Part shown: positions 1-8,132 of the stretch, one piece after another
Layout of the letters: each line of letters opens with the position of its first letter
Numbering within the stretch: position 1 is the first letter of the stretch
NCBI GenBank assembly: GCA_030740435.1
Contig: JASLXG010000191.1
Coordinates: forward strand, 1-33,799
DNA from: Alphaproteobacteria bacterium
GTDB lineage: Bacteria; Pseudomonadota; Alphaproteobacteria; UBA2966
Length of the DNA stretch: 33,799 nucleotides
Reading direction: 5' to 3'
Made by a program: the position numbers and the translations under genes
The notes under the pieces: generated by a model
What the model was told of the DNA's origin: nothing
Database searches by the model: none
Seen by the model: only the letters and a program-made list of their open reading frames with translations

Positions 1-288
1 GAACTGGCGCACGAGCGCGGCACGCCGGCCCTGGTCAACATCCACGATGTCGGCCTGGCGCAGGATTTTTCCGACCGGGTCATCGGCCTCAGCGAAGGGC
101 GGCTGATCTTCGACGGCCCCACCAGCGATCTCACGGCCGACGTGCTGACGCAAATTTATGGCGAAGAGGACTGGAGCCAGACCATCCGCCGTGACGATGA
201 CGATGACGATGACGAGGGCGCGGGCGATAGTTCGCCGGCAGGTAAATCCCTAACCGACCAGGTCCGTGGCGAGGCAGCCGCCGGATGA
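1..288 (+). CDS. phnC: PhnC-type ABC transporter ATP-binding protein, C-terminal part
   Basis: Partial gene, cut by the window start; frame 1 is open from base 1 to TGA 286-288. The visible 95 residues match the end of a phosphonate/phosphite-type ABC ATPase: the switch histidine region reads VNIHDVGLA (residues 12-20 here), followed by the [16 protein letters not shown] segment typical of PhnC. The Walker A, Walker B and signature motifs lie upstream of the window. The ATPase would energise the two permeases encoded next. Its stop overlaps the permease start (ATGA at 285-288), so translation is probably coupled. An unusual run of seven Asp and a Glu follows the conserved part (residues about 65-72). 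The PhnC assignment rests mainly on the two adjacent PhnE-type permeases; the real substrate need not be a phosphonate. Confidence 0.85.
   Translation, partial: ELAHERGTPALVNIHDVGLAQDFSDRVIGLSEGRLIFDGPTSDLTADVLTQIYGEEDWSQTIRRDDDDDDDEGAGDSSPAGKSLTDQVRGEAAAG
193..213 (+). repeat. GACGAT tandem repeat encoding a poly-Asp tail
   Basis: Three and a half copies of the hexamer GACGAT lie in frame in the 3' end of the ABC ATPase gene and encode seven consecutive Asp. It is outside the conserved ATPase fold and could vary in copy number between strains by slippage without shifting the frame. Confidence 0.8.
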
Positions 289-1088
289 CCACCCGGACGA
301 CTGCCCCGGGCAGCTGGAAACCGCCCAGCCTGATTGAAAGCCCCTACCTGCGCTACGGCATCTTGGCACTGGGGCTGGCTTACCTGGTCTGGTCCATGGG
401 CACCCTGGAAATCGATTGGGGGCGCACCGCCAGGGGCTTCCCGCGCGCCGGCGACATGCTCCAGCGCATGGTTCCCCCCGACTTCAGCCGCTGGGAATTG
501 CTGCTCCGCGGCATCATCGAGAGCCTCGAGATGGCCTTTGCCGCCAGCGTCATCGGCATGGTCCTGGCCGTGCCGCTGGCGGTCTGCGGGGCCCGCAACC
601 TGATGCCGCTGCCGGTCTATCTGGTGGCGCGGTCGATTATCGTGCTGAGCCGCACCTTCCATGAAGTCATCGTCGCCATCTTCTTCGTCAAGGTCGTCGG
701 TTTCGGCCCCCTGGCCGGCTTGCTCACCCTGATCGTGGCCTCGGTCAGCTTCATCGCCAAGATGATCGCCGAGGACATCGAGAACATGAGCATGGGCCAG
801 ATCGAGGCCATCCGGGCGACCGGCGCCAGTTTTCCCAAGCTGCTGATCTACGCCGTGCAGCCTCAGGTTCTGCCGCGCTATCTGGGCGTCGCCATCTACC
901 GGCTGGACGCCAACATCCGCCATTCGACGGTGGTCGGCATCGTCGGCGCCGGCGGCATCGGCATGACCCTTACGGCCACCTTCAAGCGCTACGACTACGA
1001 CTTCAGCCTGGCCATCCTGCTGACCATCATCGCCTTGGTCTTTCTCGGGGAAATTTTCTCCAACTGGGTGAGGAAACGCCTGCGATGA
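285..1088 (+). CDS. phnE1: PhnE-type phosphonate ABC transporter permease 1
   Basis: A 267-residue inner-membrane permease with several hydrophobic segments (about residues 24-42, 80-105, 112-130, 138-160, 245-262). The EAA-loop signature that contacts the ATPase is visible as [20 protein letters not shown] near residue 170. The PhnE-type block [15 protein letters not shown] follows near residue 212. The length fits the family. It begins within the phnC stop (ATGA) and ends within the start of the next permease (ATGA at 1085-1088). Tandem, non-identical PhnE subunits are known from phosphonate and phosphite importers, where they presumably form a heterodimeric channel. No periplasmic binding protein is in the window; it should lie upstream of base 1 if the order is phnD-phnC-phnE-phnE. 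The substrate is not proven by sequence. Confidence 0.92.
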   Translation: MTTRTTAPGSWKPPSLIESPYLRYGILALGLAYLVWSMGTLEIDWGRTARGFPRAGDMLQRMVPPDFSRWELLLRGIIESLEMAFAASVIGMVLAVPLAVCGARNLMPLPVYLVARSIIVLSRTFHEVIVAIFFVKVVGFGPLAGLLTLIVASVSFIAKMIAEDIENMSMGQIEAIRATGASFPKLLIYAVQPQVLPRYLGVAIYRLDANIRHSTVVGIVGAGGIGMTLTATFKRYDYDFSLAILLTIIALVFLGEIFSNWVRKRLR

Positions 1089-1897
1089 CGGCCTCCGAGC
1101 AGGCCGTCCGCCAGCCCGATATCTGGCGCAAGTATTCGCCCGGCGAATCCTTGGCGCGCTACGCCTGGTTCCTGGGCGCCGTCTTCATCCTGGTCTGGTC
1201 GCTCAGGCATCTCGACATCAACTGGGCCTACTTCATCGACGCCCATATTCAGGCGGCCGATCTAATGGTTCGCATGTATCCGCCCGACTGGCAGCACTTC
1301 GACTACATCCTCGACCCCTTGCTGGAGACCATCCACATCGCCACCCTGGGCACGGCGGTGACCGTCATCATTTCGCTGCCGGTGGCCTTCATCGCGGCGC
1401 GCAACACGACATTTAACGGCTTCACCTGGGCCCTTGGGCGTTTCATCCTGGTGGCGTCGCGTTCCATCAATACGGTGGTCTGGGCGTTGATTTTCGTGGC
1501 CATCTTCGGGCCCGGCGCGATGGCCGGCATCTGGGCCATCGCGGCGCGCTCCATCGGCTTCACGGGCAAGTTGATCGCCGAGGCCATCGAGGAAATCGAC
1601 CATGGCGCCGTCGAGGCCATTGAGGCCACCGGGGCCTCGCGCCTGAAGGTTCTGCTGATCGGCGTGCTGCCCCAGGTGCTGCCGGTGATCTACGGCACCG
1701 TGGTCTACCGTTGGGACATCAACATCCGGGAATCGACGGTGCTCGGTTTCGTCGGCGCCGGCGGCATCGGCATCGAGCTTTATTCCTCGATCAACCAGTT
1801 CCTCTGGCGCGAGGTGGCGTTGATGTTCATCGCCATCTTTGCCGTCGTGGTGATCAGCGAGTTCGTCTCGGCCACCGTGCGCGCCAAAATCACCTGA
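1085..1897 (+). CDS. phnE2: PhnE-type phosphonate ABC transporter permease 2
   Basis: A 270-residue paralogue of the preceding permease with the same architecture: an EAA loop (EAIEATGASRLKVLLIGVLP, about residues 178-197) and the RESTVLGFVGAGGIG block near residue 220. It has an extra N-terminal cytoplasmic stretch of about 30 residues before the first membrane span. It probably pairs with the upstream permease. Its start overlaps the previous stop by four bases. A 65-nt gap follows before the next gene, the only sizeable gap in this operon, so the downstream genes may be less tightly coupled to transport. Confidence 0.92.
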   Translation: MTASEQAVRQPDIWRKYSPGESLARYAWFLGAVFILVWSLRHLDINWAYFIDAHIQAADLMVRMYPPDWQHFDYILDPLLETIHIATLGTAVTVIISLPVAFIAARNTTFNGFTWALGRFILVASRSINTVVWALIFVAIFGPGAMAGIWAIAARSIGFTGKLIAEAIEEIDHGAVEAIEATGASRLKVLLIGVLPQVLPVIYGTVVYRWDINIRESTVLGFVGAGGIGIELYSSINQFLWREVALMFIAIFAVVVISEFVSATVRAKIT

Positions 1898-1910
1898 GCC
1901 TCTGATCCGC

Positions 1911-1930
1911 GGGCGGACAGCCAGCCGCCC
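1911..1930 (+). other. Small hairpin between permease and B3/B4 gene
   Basis: GGGCGG (1911-1916) pairs with CCGCCC (1925-1930) around an 8-nt loop. No T-run follows, so a true terminator is unlikely. It could partly attenuate the operon or stabilise the upstream mRNA. Confidence 0.35.
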
Positions 1931-1962
1931 AAACACATTCTTCGCTACGAGGCACGGTTTCG

Positions 1963-2640
1963 ATGTCCGGTTCAAGAATTTCACCGCCGGCAACCATCCC
2001 GCCCACAACCATCGCCGCCGACTATGCGGCCTGGGGAATAGAGATCTCCTTGGGCTGCCTGACGGCCACGGTAGCTGTGGGCGAGGGCGGGGCGGGGCTG
2101 GATGCGGCCATGGCGGCGGTGCTGGAGGCGGCGCCCGACGGCATCGCCGGGCTGCCCGCCATCGCGGCGACGCGCCGCGCCTACAAGGCAGGGGGCAAGG
2201 ATCCCAGCCGCTACCGGCCCTCGGCAGAAGCCTTGCTGCGCAGGCTGCGCCAGGGCAAAGGGCTCTATCGCGTTAACAACGTCGTCGATGTCACCAACAT
2301 GGTCTCGATTGCCAGCGGATTCTCTATCGGTATGTACGATCAGGCGCGGCTGGACGGGCCGCTGACGCTGCGCCCGGCCGCCGAGGGCGAAACCTACGCC
2401 GCCATCGGGCGGGGGCCGATCAATCTGGCCGGGCTGCCGGTGCTGTGCGATGCTGCGGGGCCCTTCGGCTGCCCCACCAGCGACAGCGAGCGCACGGCGA
2501 TCAACACCGGCACCACGGCCATATTGATGGTGATATTCGATTTCGGTGTGGCGCACGAGCTGCCGGCGGCTCTCGGCCAGGCGGTGGCCTGGATTGCCGA
2601 GCACTGCGCCGGCCGCGATATCGAGGAGTGCCTTTTGTGA
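1963..2640 (+). CDS. Stand-alone B3/B4 (PheT-like tRNA-binding) domain protein
   Basis: A 225-residue protein resembling solo B3/B4 domains (COG3382 type), which correspond to the editing-site domain of the phenylalanyl-tRNA synthetase beta chain. Diagnostic stretches are TRRAYKAGGKDPSRYRPSAE (residues 70-89), the basic LLRRLRQGKGLYRVNN segment (91-106) and VDVTNMVSIASGFSIGMYD (108-126). Solo B3/B4 proteins are annotated as RNA-binding or putative editing proteins; the role in a transport/catabolic operon is unknown. The start is supported by GAGG at 1949-1952, ten bases upstream of the ATG. The stop overlaps the GTG start of the next gene (GTGA at 2637-2640). A possible link is protection against mischarging by an amino-acid-like substrate or intermediate, but that is only inference. 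Confidence 0.85.
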   Translation: MSGSRISPPATIPPTTIAADYAAWGIEISLGCLTATVAVGEGGAGLDAAMAAVLEAAPDGIAGLPAIAATRRAYKAGGKDPSRYRPSAEALLRRLRQGKGLYRVNNVVDVTNMVSIASGFSIGMYDQARLDGPLTLRPAAEGETYAAIGRGPINLAGLPVLCDAAGPFGCPTSDSERTAINTGTTAILMVIFDFGVAHELPAALGQAVAWIAEHCAGRDIEECLL

Positions 2641-3497
2641 ACGAGATCAAGAACGTTCTGGTGGTCGGCTCGGGCACCATGGGGCGCGGTATCGCGCAGT
2701 CTTTTTTGCGCGGTGGACACCGGGTGACGGTGCTCAGCCGCGATCCGGCCAAGGTGAGCGGACTGCCGTCCGAGGCCCGGCTGGTCGGCGAGCCACCGGA
2801 TCAGGCGCCGGATTTGATTCTCGAAACCGTGGTCGAGGACCTCGACGTCAAGACGGCGCTCTATGCCCGGCTAGAGTCCGCCTACGGCGGCGGGCCGATC
2901 CTGGGCACCAACACATCGGGGCTTTCGCTCGATGCCCTGGCTGGGGGTCTCGACCATCCCCGGCGCTTCATCGGCATACACTACTTCCAGCCGGCCGAGG
3001 CGCTGCCGCTGGTCGAGGTCATTCGCACCACCGCCACCACCGACGAGGTCTTTGCCGCCGTCGCCGCATCTCTGGGGCGCAACGGCCAGCGCGTCTTGGA
3101 GGTACGCAAGCCGGTCAAGGGATTCCTCGCCAATCGGCTGCAGCACGCCATTTTGCACGAGGCCTTCAGCCTGATCGAGGCCGGCGTGGCCACGGCCGAG
3201 GACGTCGACAATTTTGCCAAGTACCTGTTTGGGCCGCGGCTCTCGGTGACCGGCTTGATCGAACAGAAGGACATCTCCGGCCTCAACGTCACGGCCAAGA
3301 CGCAGCACAACCTGGTACCCGACCTCGACCATTCGGGGCGGCCGGGCCGGCTGCTTCTGGACAAAGTCGAAGCCGGCGATTTCGGCGTCAGCACGGGCCA
3401 GGGTTTTTACGACTGGCGGCAGCGCGACGTCGAGGCGCACAAGAGCCGTGCCGCCGACAAACTGGCACGCATCCTGGCAATCGTGCTGGAGGAATGA
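2637..3497 (+). CDS. 3-hydroxyacyl-CoA dehydrogenase family protein
   Basis: A 286-residue NAD-dependent dehydrogenase. The GTG start at 2637 is chosen because it overlaps the upstream stop, has GAGGAG at 2623-2628 eight bases before it, and puts the Rossmann fold at the N-terminus. Visible motifs are GSGTMGRG (11-18), the NTSG segment (92-95), and the GIHYFQPAEALPLVEV block with the expected catalytic His115 and Glu127. The C-terminal helical domain runs from about residue 140 (KGFLANRLQHAILHEAF). These enzymes oxidise 3-hydroxyacyl-CoA or related hydroxy acids with NAD. The exact substrate cannot be told; the neighbours (ABC importer, hyuAB) suggest a step in catabolism of the imported compound. 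Confidence 0.9.
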   Translation: MNEIKNVLVVGSGTMGRGIAQSFLRGGHRVTVLSRDPAKVSGLPSEARLVGEPPDQAPDLILETVVEDLDVKTALYARLESAYGGGPILGTNTSGLSLDALAGGLDHPRRFIGIHYFQPAEALPLVEVIRTTATTDEVFAAVAASLGRNGQRVLEVRKPVKGFLANRLQHAILHEAFSLIEAGVATAEDVDNFAKYLFGPRLSVTGLIEQKDISGLNVTAKTQHNLVPDLDHSGRPGRLLLDKVEAGDFGVSTGQGFYDWRQRDVEAHKSRAADKLARILAIVLEE

Positions 3498-3542
3498 TAC
3501 CCAATCCGCTTGGTTGATTGCGGCAAGGCAGGAGCGGCGTCG

Positions 3543-5573
3543 ATGATGCGTGTAGGTGTCGAGGTGGGGGGAACCTTTACCGATTTGGTGCTGGTCGACG
3601 GGGCCGGCGTGCGCGTCGAGAAGGTGCCCAGCACGCCGCACCAGCCCGACCTCGGCGCCATGCAGGCGCTGGCCGCGGCCGAGGTCGATTTTGGCCGGCT
3701 CGAGGATCTCGTGCACGGCTCAACGGTGGCCACCAACGCGGTGCTGGAACGCAAGGGGGCCAAGGTCTGCCTGGTGGTCAGCCGGGGCACCCGCGACGTG
3801 CTCTTTTTGCAGCGCCACACGCGGCGTCACATCTATGACCTTTTCTACCGAAAGCCCCAACCGGTGCTGCGGCGGCGCGACGTGGTCGAGGTCGCGGAAC
3901 GGCTGACCGCCGACGGCTCGGTGGTCGAGGCGCTGGACGAGGCGGAAGCCGAGGCGCTGTTGCGGGAGAAACTCGCGGGCGGCTACGCGGCCGTGGCGAT
4001 TTGCTTGCTCAACAGCTACGTCAACCCCCGGCACGAGGAGCGCCTGGCGGCGCTGGTGCGCCAGATCGACCCCAGCCTCAGCGTCACCTGTTCGGCCCAC
4101 GTCTGCCGCGAGTTCCGCGAATACGAACGCTGCTCGACGGCCGCTCTGGCGGCCTACGTGCAGCCCGTGGTGGCGAGCTACCTGGGGCGTTTTTCGGCCT
4201 CCCTCGAGGCCGCCGGCTACCAGGGCCGCTTCAGCATCATGCAATCGAACGGCGGCCACCTGCCGGCCGCGGCCATCGGTCAGAACGCCATCACGTGTCT
4301 CTATTCCGGGCCCGCCGCCGGCGTCATCGGGGCCGCCCGCCAGGCCGCCAAGTCGGACTTCGAGAAAGTCATAACCCTGGACATGGGCGGCACCAGCACC
4401 GACGTCTCGCTGGTCGAGGGCGGGGTTCCGGAACTTGCCGGCATGACCGAGATCGACGGCCTGCCCATCAAGACGCCGGTCATCGATATCGCCACGGTGG
4501 GCGCCGGCGGCGGCTCGCTGGTCTGGCTCGACGACGGTGCCATGTTGCGCGTCGGGCCGCAGTCGGCCGGCGCCGATCCGGGTCCCGCCAGCTATGGCCG
4601 CGGCGGCAGCCAGCCGACCATCACCGACGCCCATCTGGTACGCGGCACGATCCGCGCCGCCTCCTTCCTCGAGGGCCGCATGGCGCTCGACGAGGCGGCG
4701 GCCCGGGCGGCGCTGGAGCCGCTGGCCGAGGCCTTCGGCATGGCTCTCGAGGAAGCCGCCGACAGCGCCGTGCAGATCGCCGAGGCCAACATCGTGCGGG
4801 CCGTGCAGCGCGTCTCCACCGAACGCGGCAAGGACCCTCGCGACTACGCCCTGGTGGCCTTCGGCGGGGCCGGGCCGATGATCGGCGCCCGGGTGGCCGA
4901 GGAGCTGGGCATGAGGGCCGTGGTGGTGCCGCCGCACGCCGGCGTGCTATCGGCCTGGGGCTTGTTGACCTCGGACTATGGCCATTACGAGAGCCGGACC
5001 CACCGGGTCCTTTTAGATGGTGCTGCTACGGGCACTGATTCTGCCATGGCTGAGTGCCGCCGTATTTTGGCCGAACTGCAGGCCGCTGCCGCCGGCTATT
5101 TGGCTGAGCATGGCGTCGCCGGCGGCCCGGCCTATGCCGCCAGCCTCGACATGCGCTACGTCGGCCAGGCCTTCGAGATTTCGGTCCCGGTCGATCTCGA
5201 GGCCATCGCGGACATGCCCCAGGCCGAGCTGCAAGCCGCCTTCGAGGAATGCCACCGCCAGGTCTTTGAATTCGACAAGGGCCACGGCGGGCTTTGCGAA
5301 ATCATCACGCTGCGTGTCGGCGTCGCCGTGCCGCCGGCCGCCCTGCCGCAGGCGGCGCCCCCAGGGGGCAGCGGCCGGCCCGCGGAATCGGTCCGGCTTT
5401 TCGAGCGCGGCGTCTGGCTCGATTGCCCCTGCCGCCAGCGGCACGACGTGGATCAGGCCCAGGGGCCGGCGCTGATCGAGGACGGCACCTCGACCATCTT
5501 TCTGCCGCCGGGCTGGATCGCCGCCAGCGACGCCGCCGGCAATCTTGTGCTCGAGCAAAGGGAATCCCCATGA
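3543..5573 (+). CDS. hyuA: Hydantoinase/oxoprolinase subunit A (first copy)
   Basis: A 676-residue HyuA-type subunit. Such proteins hydrolyse hydantoins, 5-oxoproline or related lactams with ATP, or act in acetone-carboxylase-like enzymes, together with a HyuB subunit. The actin-like ATP-binding motif VGGTFTDLVLVDG is at residues 8-20 and the second phosphate loop DMGGTSTDVSLV near 280. The ATG at 3543 is preferred over the upstream TTG at 3510 because AGGAG (3530-3534) lies eight bases before it and the conserved N-terminus starts there. The gene follows the dehydrogenase by 45 nt and overlaps hyuB by four bases (ATGA at 5570-5573). Length and motifs are complete. The specific lactam or cyclic imide is unknown. 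Confidence 0.93.
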   Translation: MMRVGVEVGGTFTDLVLVDGAGVRVEKVPSTPHQPDLGAMQALAAAEVDFGRLEDLVHGSTVATNAVLERKGAKVCLVVSRGTRDVLFLQRHTRRHIYDLFYRKPQPVLRRRDVVEVAERLTADGSVVEALDEAEAEALLREKLAGGYAAVAICLLNSYVNPRHEERLAALVRQIDPSLSVTCSAHVCREFREYERCSTAALAAYVQPVVASYLGRFSASLEAAGYQGRFSIMQSNGGHLPAAAIGQNAITCLYSGPAAGVIGAARQAAKSDFEKVITLDMGGTSTDVSLVEGGVPELAGMTEIDGLPIKTPVIDIATVGAGGGSLVWLDDGAMLRVGPQSAGADPGPASYGRGGSQPTITDAHLVRGTIRAASFLEGRMALDEAAARAALEPLAEAFGMALEEAADSAVQIAEANIVRAVQRVSTERGKDPRDYALVAFGGAGPMIGARVAEELGMRAVVVPPHAGVLSAWGLLTSDYGHYESRTHRVLLDGAATGTDSAMAECRRILAELQAAAAGYLAEHGVAGGPAYAASLDMRYVGQAFEISVPVDLEAIADMPQAELQAAFEECHRQVFEFDKGHGGLCEIITLRVGVAVPPAALPQAAPPGGSGRPAESVRLFERGVWLDCPCRQRHDVDQAQGPALIEDGTSTIFLPPGWIAASDAAGNLVLEQRESP

Positions 5574-7219
5574 CCGCCAGCGAGCTTTCGCCGCGCGACG
5601 AGGCCATTCTGTCGCAGGCCTTCCTGGCCATTGCCAACGAGATGGGCGCCAAGCTCGTGCGTTCGGCCCATTCGACCATCGTGCGCGAGGCCCAGGACGC
5701 CTCGACGGCGATCATGGATGCCGGCGGCGCCGTGGTGGCCCAGGCCGAGCTGATTCCCATGCAACTGGGCTCGATCAGCTACACCTTCGGGCCCTGCGCC
5801 GAGGTGACGCCGATTGCTGAGCTGCGTGAGGGTGATTTCTACATCACCAACGATCCCTACCAGGGCGGCCAGCACCTGCCGGATGTCTTTATTTTTTCGC
5901 CCATCTTCGTCGACGGCGAACTGATCGGCTTCGCCTCCTCGGTGGCCCACCACATCGATCTGGGCGGCGGCGCCCCCGGCCTCAACCCCGATGCCGGCGA
6001 CGTGCATCAGGAAGGCATCATCATCCCGCCCAGCCGCTACAACGTCGGCCACGACTGGAACGGCGGGCCGCTGGAACGCCTGCTGGCCGCCAACATTCGC
6101 CTGCCCGATCAGACCATCGGCGACTTCAACGCCCAGTTCGCCGCCAACTCGATCGGTATCGAGCGCCTGAAGGAGCTCTGCCGCAAGCACGGCACGGCGC
6201 GCATCCGCCAAGCCATGCAGGCCATGCAGGACTATTCCGAACGCCGCATCCGGGCCGCCATCGCCGCCGCCCCCGACGGCACTTACCTGGGCGAAGACTC
6301 CATGGACGACGATGGCCTGGGCAGCGGGCCCTTGACCGTCAAGGCCCGGGTAACCATCTCGGGCTCGGACATCGAAGTCGACTTCGCGGGCACCTGCGAC
6401 CAGGTCAAGTCCAACATAAACAACCCCTTCGCCTCGACCGTGGCCTCGGCGGTTTCCTGCATCAAGTCGGTGATGACCAGCGCCGACATCCCTTACAACG
6501 ACGGCTGCGCCAAGGCCATCCGGGTGACGGCGCCCTATGGCAGCGTGCTCAACCCCAAGCCGCCGGCGCCGGTGCGGGCCAGGCTGTTGCCCAGCTACCG
6601 GGTTTTCGACGCGGTCATGAAGGCCCTGGCCCAAGCCATGCCCGACCGCGTCATCGCCTCGGGCTACGACACCACGACCATAGCCTGCCTCAGCCGCCTG
6701 GGCCCGGCCGGCTACAGCATCTACCTCGAGGTTTTCGGCGGCGGCTATGGCGCGGGACCACACAACGACGGCTGCGACGGTGTCGACTCGCCCTTGTCCA
6801 ATTGTTCCAACATCCCCATCGAGGCCATGGACATGGGATTCGATTTCTTCCGCGTGCGCGATTACAGCCTGGTGCCCGATTCCGGCGGTGCCGGGCGCCA
6901 GCGTGGCGGCCTGGCGTTTCGCCGTATCTACGAGATCCTTGCCGACGAGGTCATCTTCGCCACCTACGCCGATCGCTTCAAAATCCAGCCTCAAGGCCTT
7001 TTCGGCGGCCAACCGGGAGCGCTCGCCCAGACCGCCGTCGAGCGCGACGGCCAATGCCTGCAGCTCAACTCCAAGCAAAGCCTCAAGCTCGAGAAGGGTG
7101 ATCTCCTGATCATGCACACCGGTGGCGGTGCCGGCTACGGCCCGGCCGCCGAACGCCCGCCCCAACGCCTCGAGAGTGACCGCGCAGACGGCTACGTCAG
7201 CGCCGATCCCGAAGCTTGA
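5570..7219 (+). CDS. hyuB: Hydantoinase/oxoprolinase subunit B (first copy)
   Basis: A 549-residue HyuB-type subunit and partner of the preceding hyuA. Family blocks are clear: KLVRSAHSTIVREAQDASTAI near residues 24-44, ITNDPYQGGQHLPDVFIFSP near 90-109, FAGTCDQVKSNINNP near 270-284, and the Gly-rich C-terminal HTGGGAGYGPAAERPP. The start lies in the ATGA overlap with hyuA, which supports fixed stoichiometry. It is the last gene of the + strand operon; no strong intrinsic terminator is visible in the 248 bases after it. Confidence 0.94.
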   Translation: MTASELSPRDEAILSQAFLAIANEMGAKLVRSAHSTIVREAQDASTAIMDAGGAVVAQAELIPMQLGSISYTFGPCAEVTPIAELREGDFYITNDPYQGGQHLPDVFIFSPIFVDGELIGFASSVAHHIDLGGGAPGLNPDAGDVHQEGIIIPPSRYNVGHDWNGGPLERLLAANIRLPDQTIGDFNAQFAANSIGIERLKELCRKHGTARIRQAMQAMQDYSERRIRAAIAAAPDGTYLGEDSMDDDGLGSGPLTVKARVTISGSDIEVDFAGTCDQVKSNINNPFASTVASAVSCIKSVMTSADIPYNDGCAKAIRVTAPYGSVLNPKPPAPVRARLLPSYRVFDAVMKALAQAMPDRVIASGYDTTTIACLSRLGPAGYSIYLEVFGGGYGAGPHNDGCDGVDSPLSNCSNIPIEAMDMGFDFFRVRDYSLVPDSGGAGRQRGGLAFRRIYEILADEVIFATYADRFKIQPQGLFGGQPGALAQTAVERDGQCLQLNSKQSLKLEKGDLLIMHTGGGAGYGPAAERPPQRLESDRADGYVSADPEA

Positions 7220-7290
7220 CGGGGGGGATCGGAGACCCTGAATCCACTCGGCGACAGGTCGGCATTTTCCCGCTGTGTCCGGTAGGGGCA

Positions 7291-7318
7291 TTGACATCTC
7301 GGGCAAAAAGGATATACC
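7291..7318 (+). promoter_or_regulatory. Sigma-70 type promoter for the cold-shock gene
   Basis: A perfect -35 box TTGACA (7291-7296) and TATACC (7313-7318) are separated by 16 bases. Transcription from here would start near 7325 and give a 5' leader of about 140 nt before the cold-shock ORF, as is common for cspA-type mRNAs. A second TTGACA at 7371-7376 has no convincing -10 box. Confidence 0.6.
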
Positions 7319-7467
7319 TCGCCCCAACGTGATGCATTCGTTTGGTGCTACCTGAAGACCGGTACGCCGATTGACATGGTGCCCCCCTGACGATGTGAGC
7401 GTTCGACTGGCCGCGCTGTCACGTGGTGTGATATGCGGAAATATGGCCGCTGTTAGAGGAAACAACT

Positions 7468-7677
7468 ATGACTACCGGTACCGTCAAATGGTTCAACCCG
7501 AACAAGGGTTACGGGTTCATCGAGCCGGAAGATGGCTCGAAAGACGCCTTCGTGCATATTTCGGCCGTCGAGCGCGCTGGATTGAGCTCGCTCAACGAAG
7601 GCCAGAAGGTCTCGTACGAGCTTCAGCCCGGGCAGAACGGCAAATCTTCGGCCGAGAACCTTTCTCTGGTCGACTAG
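7468..7677 (+). CDS. CspA-family cold-shock protein
   Basis: A 69-residue single cold-shock domain that binds single-stranded RNA and DNA and acts as an RNA chaperone or antiterminator in the cytoplasm. RNP1 is KGYGFI (13-18) and RNP2 is DAFVHIS (26-32); KWFNPNKG precedes RNP1 as in the family. The ATG is preceded by GAGGA (7456-7460) at seven bases. The gene stands alone behind its own promoter and long leader and is followed by a GC-rich hairpin. The leader may fold and control translation with temperature, as for E. coli cspA, but no specific structure was established here. Confidence 0.96.
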   Translation: MTTGTVKWFNPNKGYGFIEPEDGSKDAFVHISAVERAGLSSLNEGQKVSYELQPGQNGKSSAENLSLVD

Positions 7678-7687
7678 CTGTACAAGG

Positions 7688-7716
7688 CGCCGCCCCCACT
7701 CCCGTTGGGGGCGGCG
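7688..7716 (+). terminator. GC-rich hairpin after the cold-shock gene
   Basis: CGCCGCCCCC (7688-7697) pairs perfectly with GGGGGCGGCG (7707-7716), with a further A-T pair and a 7-nt loop. It lies 10 nt after the stop codon. No T-run follows, so it may act as a pause or 3'-end stabiliser or need Rho. Confidence 0.6.
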
Positions 7717-7826
7717 GCCGCTCGTCTTCGGCGCTGCGGCTATCTATCGTGACAAGGACTGCTAGCGGCGGGTGATGGCTCGCGCCGTCCTTGCGCTCGA
7801 CAAGGCTTTTTACATTGCACATGAAT

Positions 7827-7853
7827 AGCGCGGCGGTCAGCGATGGCCGCGCT
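7827..7853 (+). other. Hairpin upstream of the small charged-protein gene
   Basis: AGCGCGGC (7827-7834) is the reverse complement of GCCGCGCT (7846-7853). It sits in the 237-base gap between the cold-shock gene and the next ORF, about 60 bases before the latter's start. Function unknown; no T-run follows. Confidence 0.3.
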
Positions 7854-7914
7854 TGTGGTGCGAGCCGATATTTGCCCTCGCCCCCGGCTCGAATTGCAGC
7901 GGAGGAATCCCGGG

Positions 7915-8118
7915 ATGTGGAAATCATCAAGGAAATCGGCCAAGTCGAAGGCCGAGGCGCTGTTCGCGGCGACCCAGAAGAAGGACCGGCAGGTCCTGGA
8001 CGAACGCGAAAGGGAGCGCCAGGAAAAAGCCGCCCACGTGGCCAAGCTGCGGGCTTTGCGCCTGGCCAAAGAGGCAGCCGACAAAGCGGAAGCCGAAGAA
8101 GCCAAAGCCAAAGCCTGA
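7915..8118 (+). CDS. Small charged helical protein, function unknown
   Basis: A 67-residue hypothetical protein. The ATG at 7915 has a near-perfect Shine-Dalgarno GGAGGA (7901-7906) eight bases upstream, which makes real translation likely. The sequence is almost entirely Lys, Arg, Glu, Gln and Ala with heptad-like spacing (FAATQKKDRQVLDERERERQ, then LRALRLAKEAADKAEAEEAK), predicting one long amphipathic helix or coiled coil. No catalytic motif, signal peptide or membrane segment is seen. It converges with the methyltransferase gene on the other strand, 14 bases away. Not recognised as a named family with certainty. Confidence 0.7.
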   Translation: MWKSSRKSAKSKAEALFAATQKKDRQVLDERERERQEKAAHVAKLRALRLAKEAADKAEAEEAKAKA

Positions 8119-8132
8119 TCCGCTTCGGATCT

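Noticed and set aside
7371-7376. Second TTGACA as an additional promoter for the cold-shock gene
   Set aside because: No acceptable -10 box at 16-18 bases; kept only as a note.
5453-7465. Open frame of 670 codons on the - strand
   Set aside because: Antisense to hyuB, whose motifs are unmistakable; composition is that of a shadow frame.
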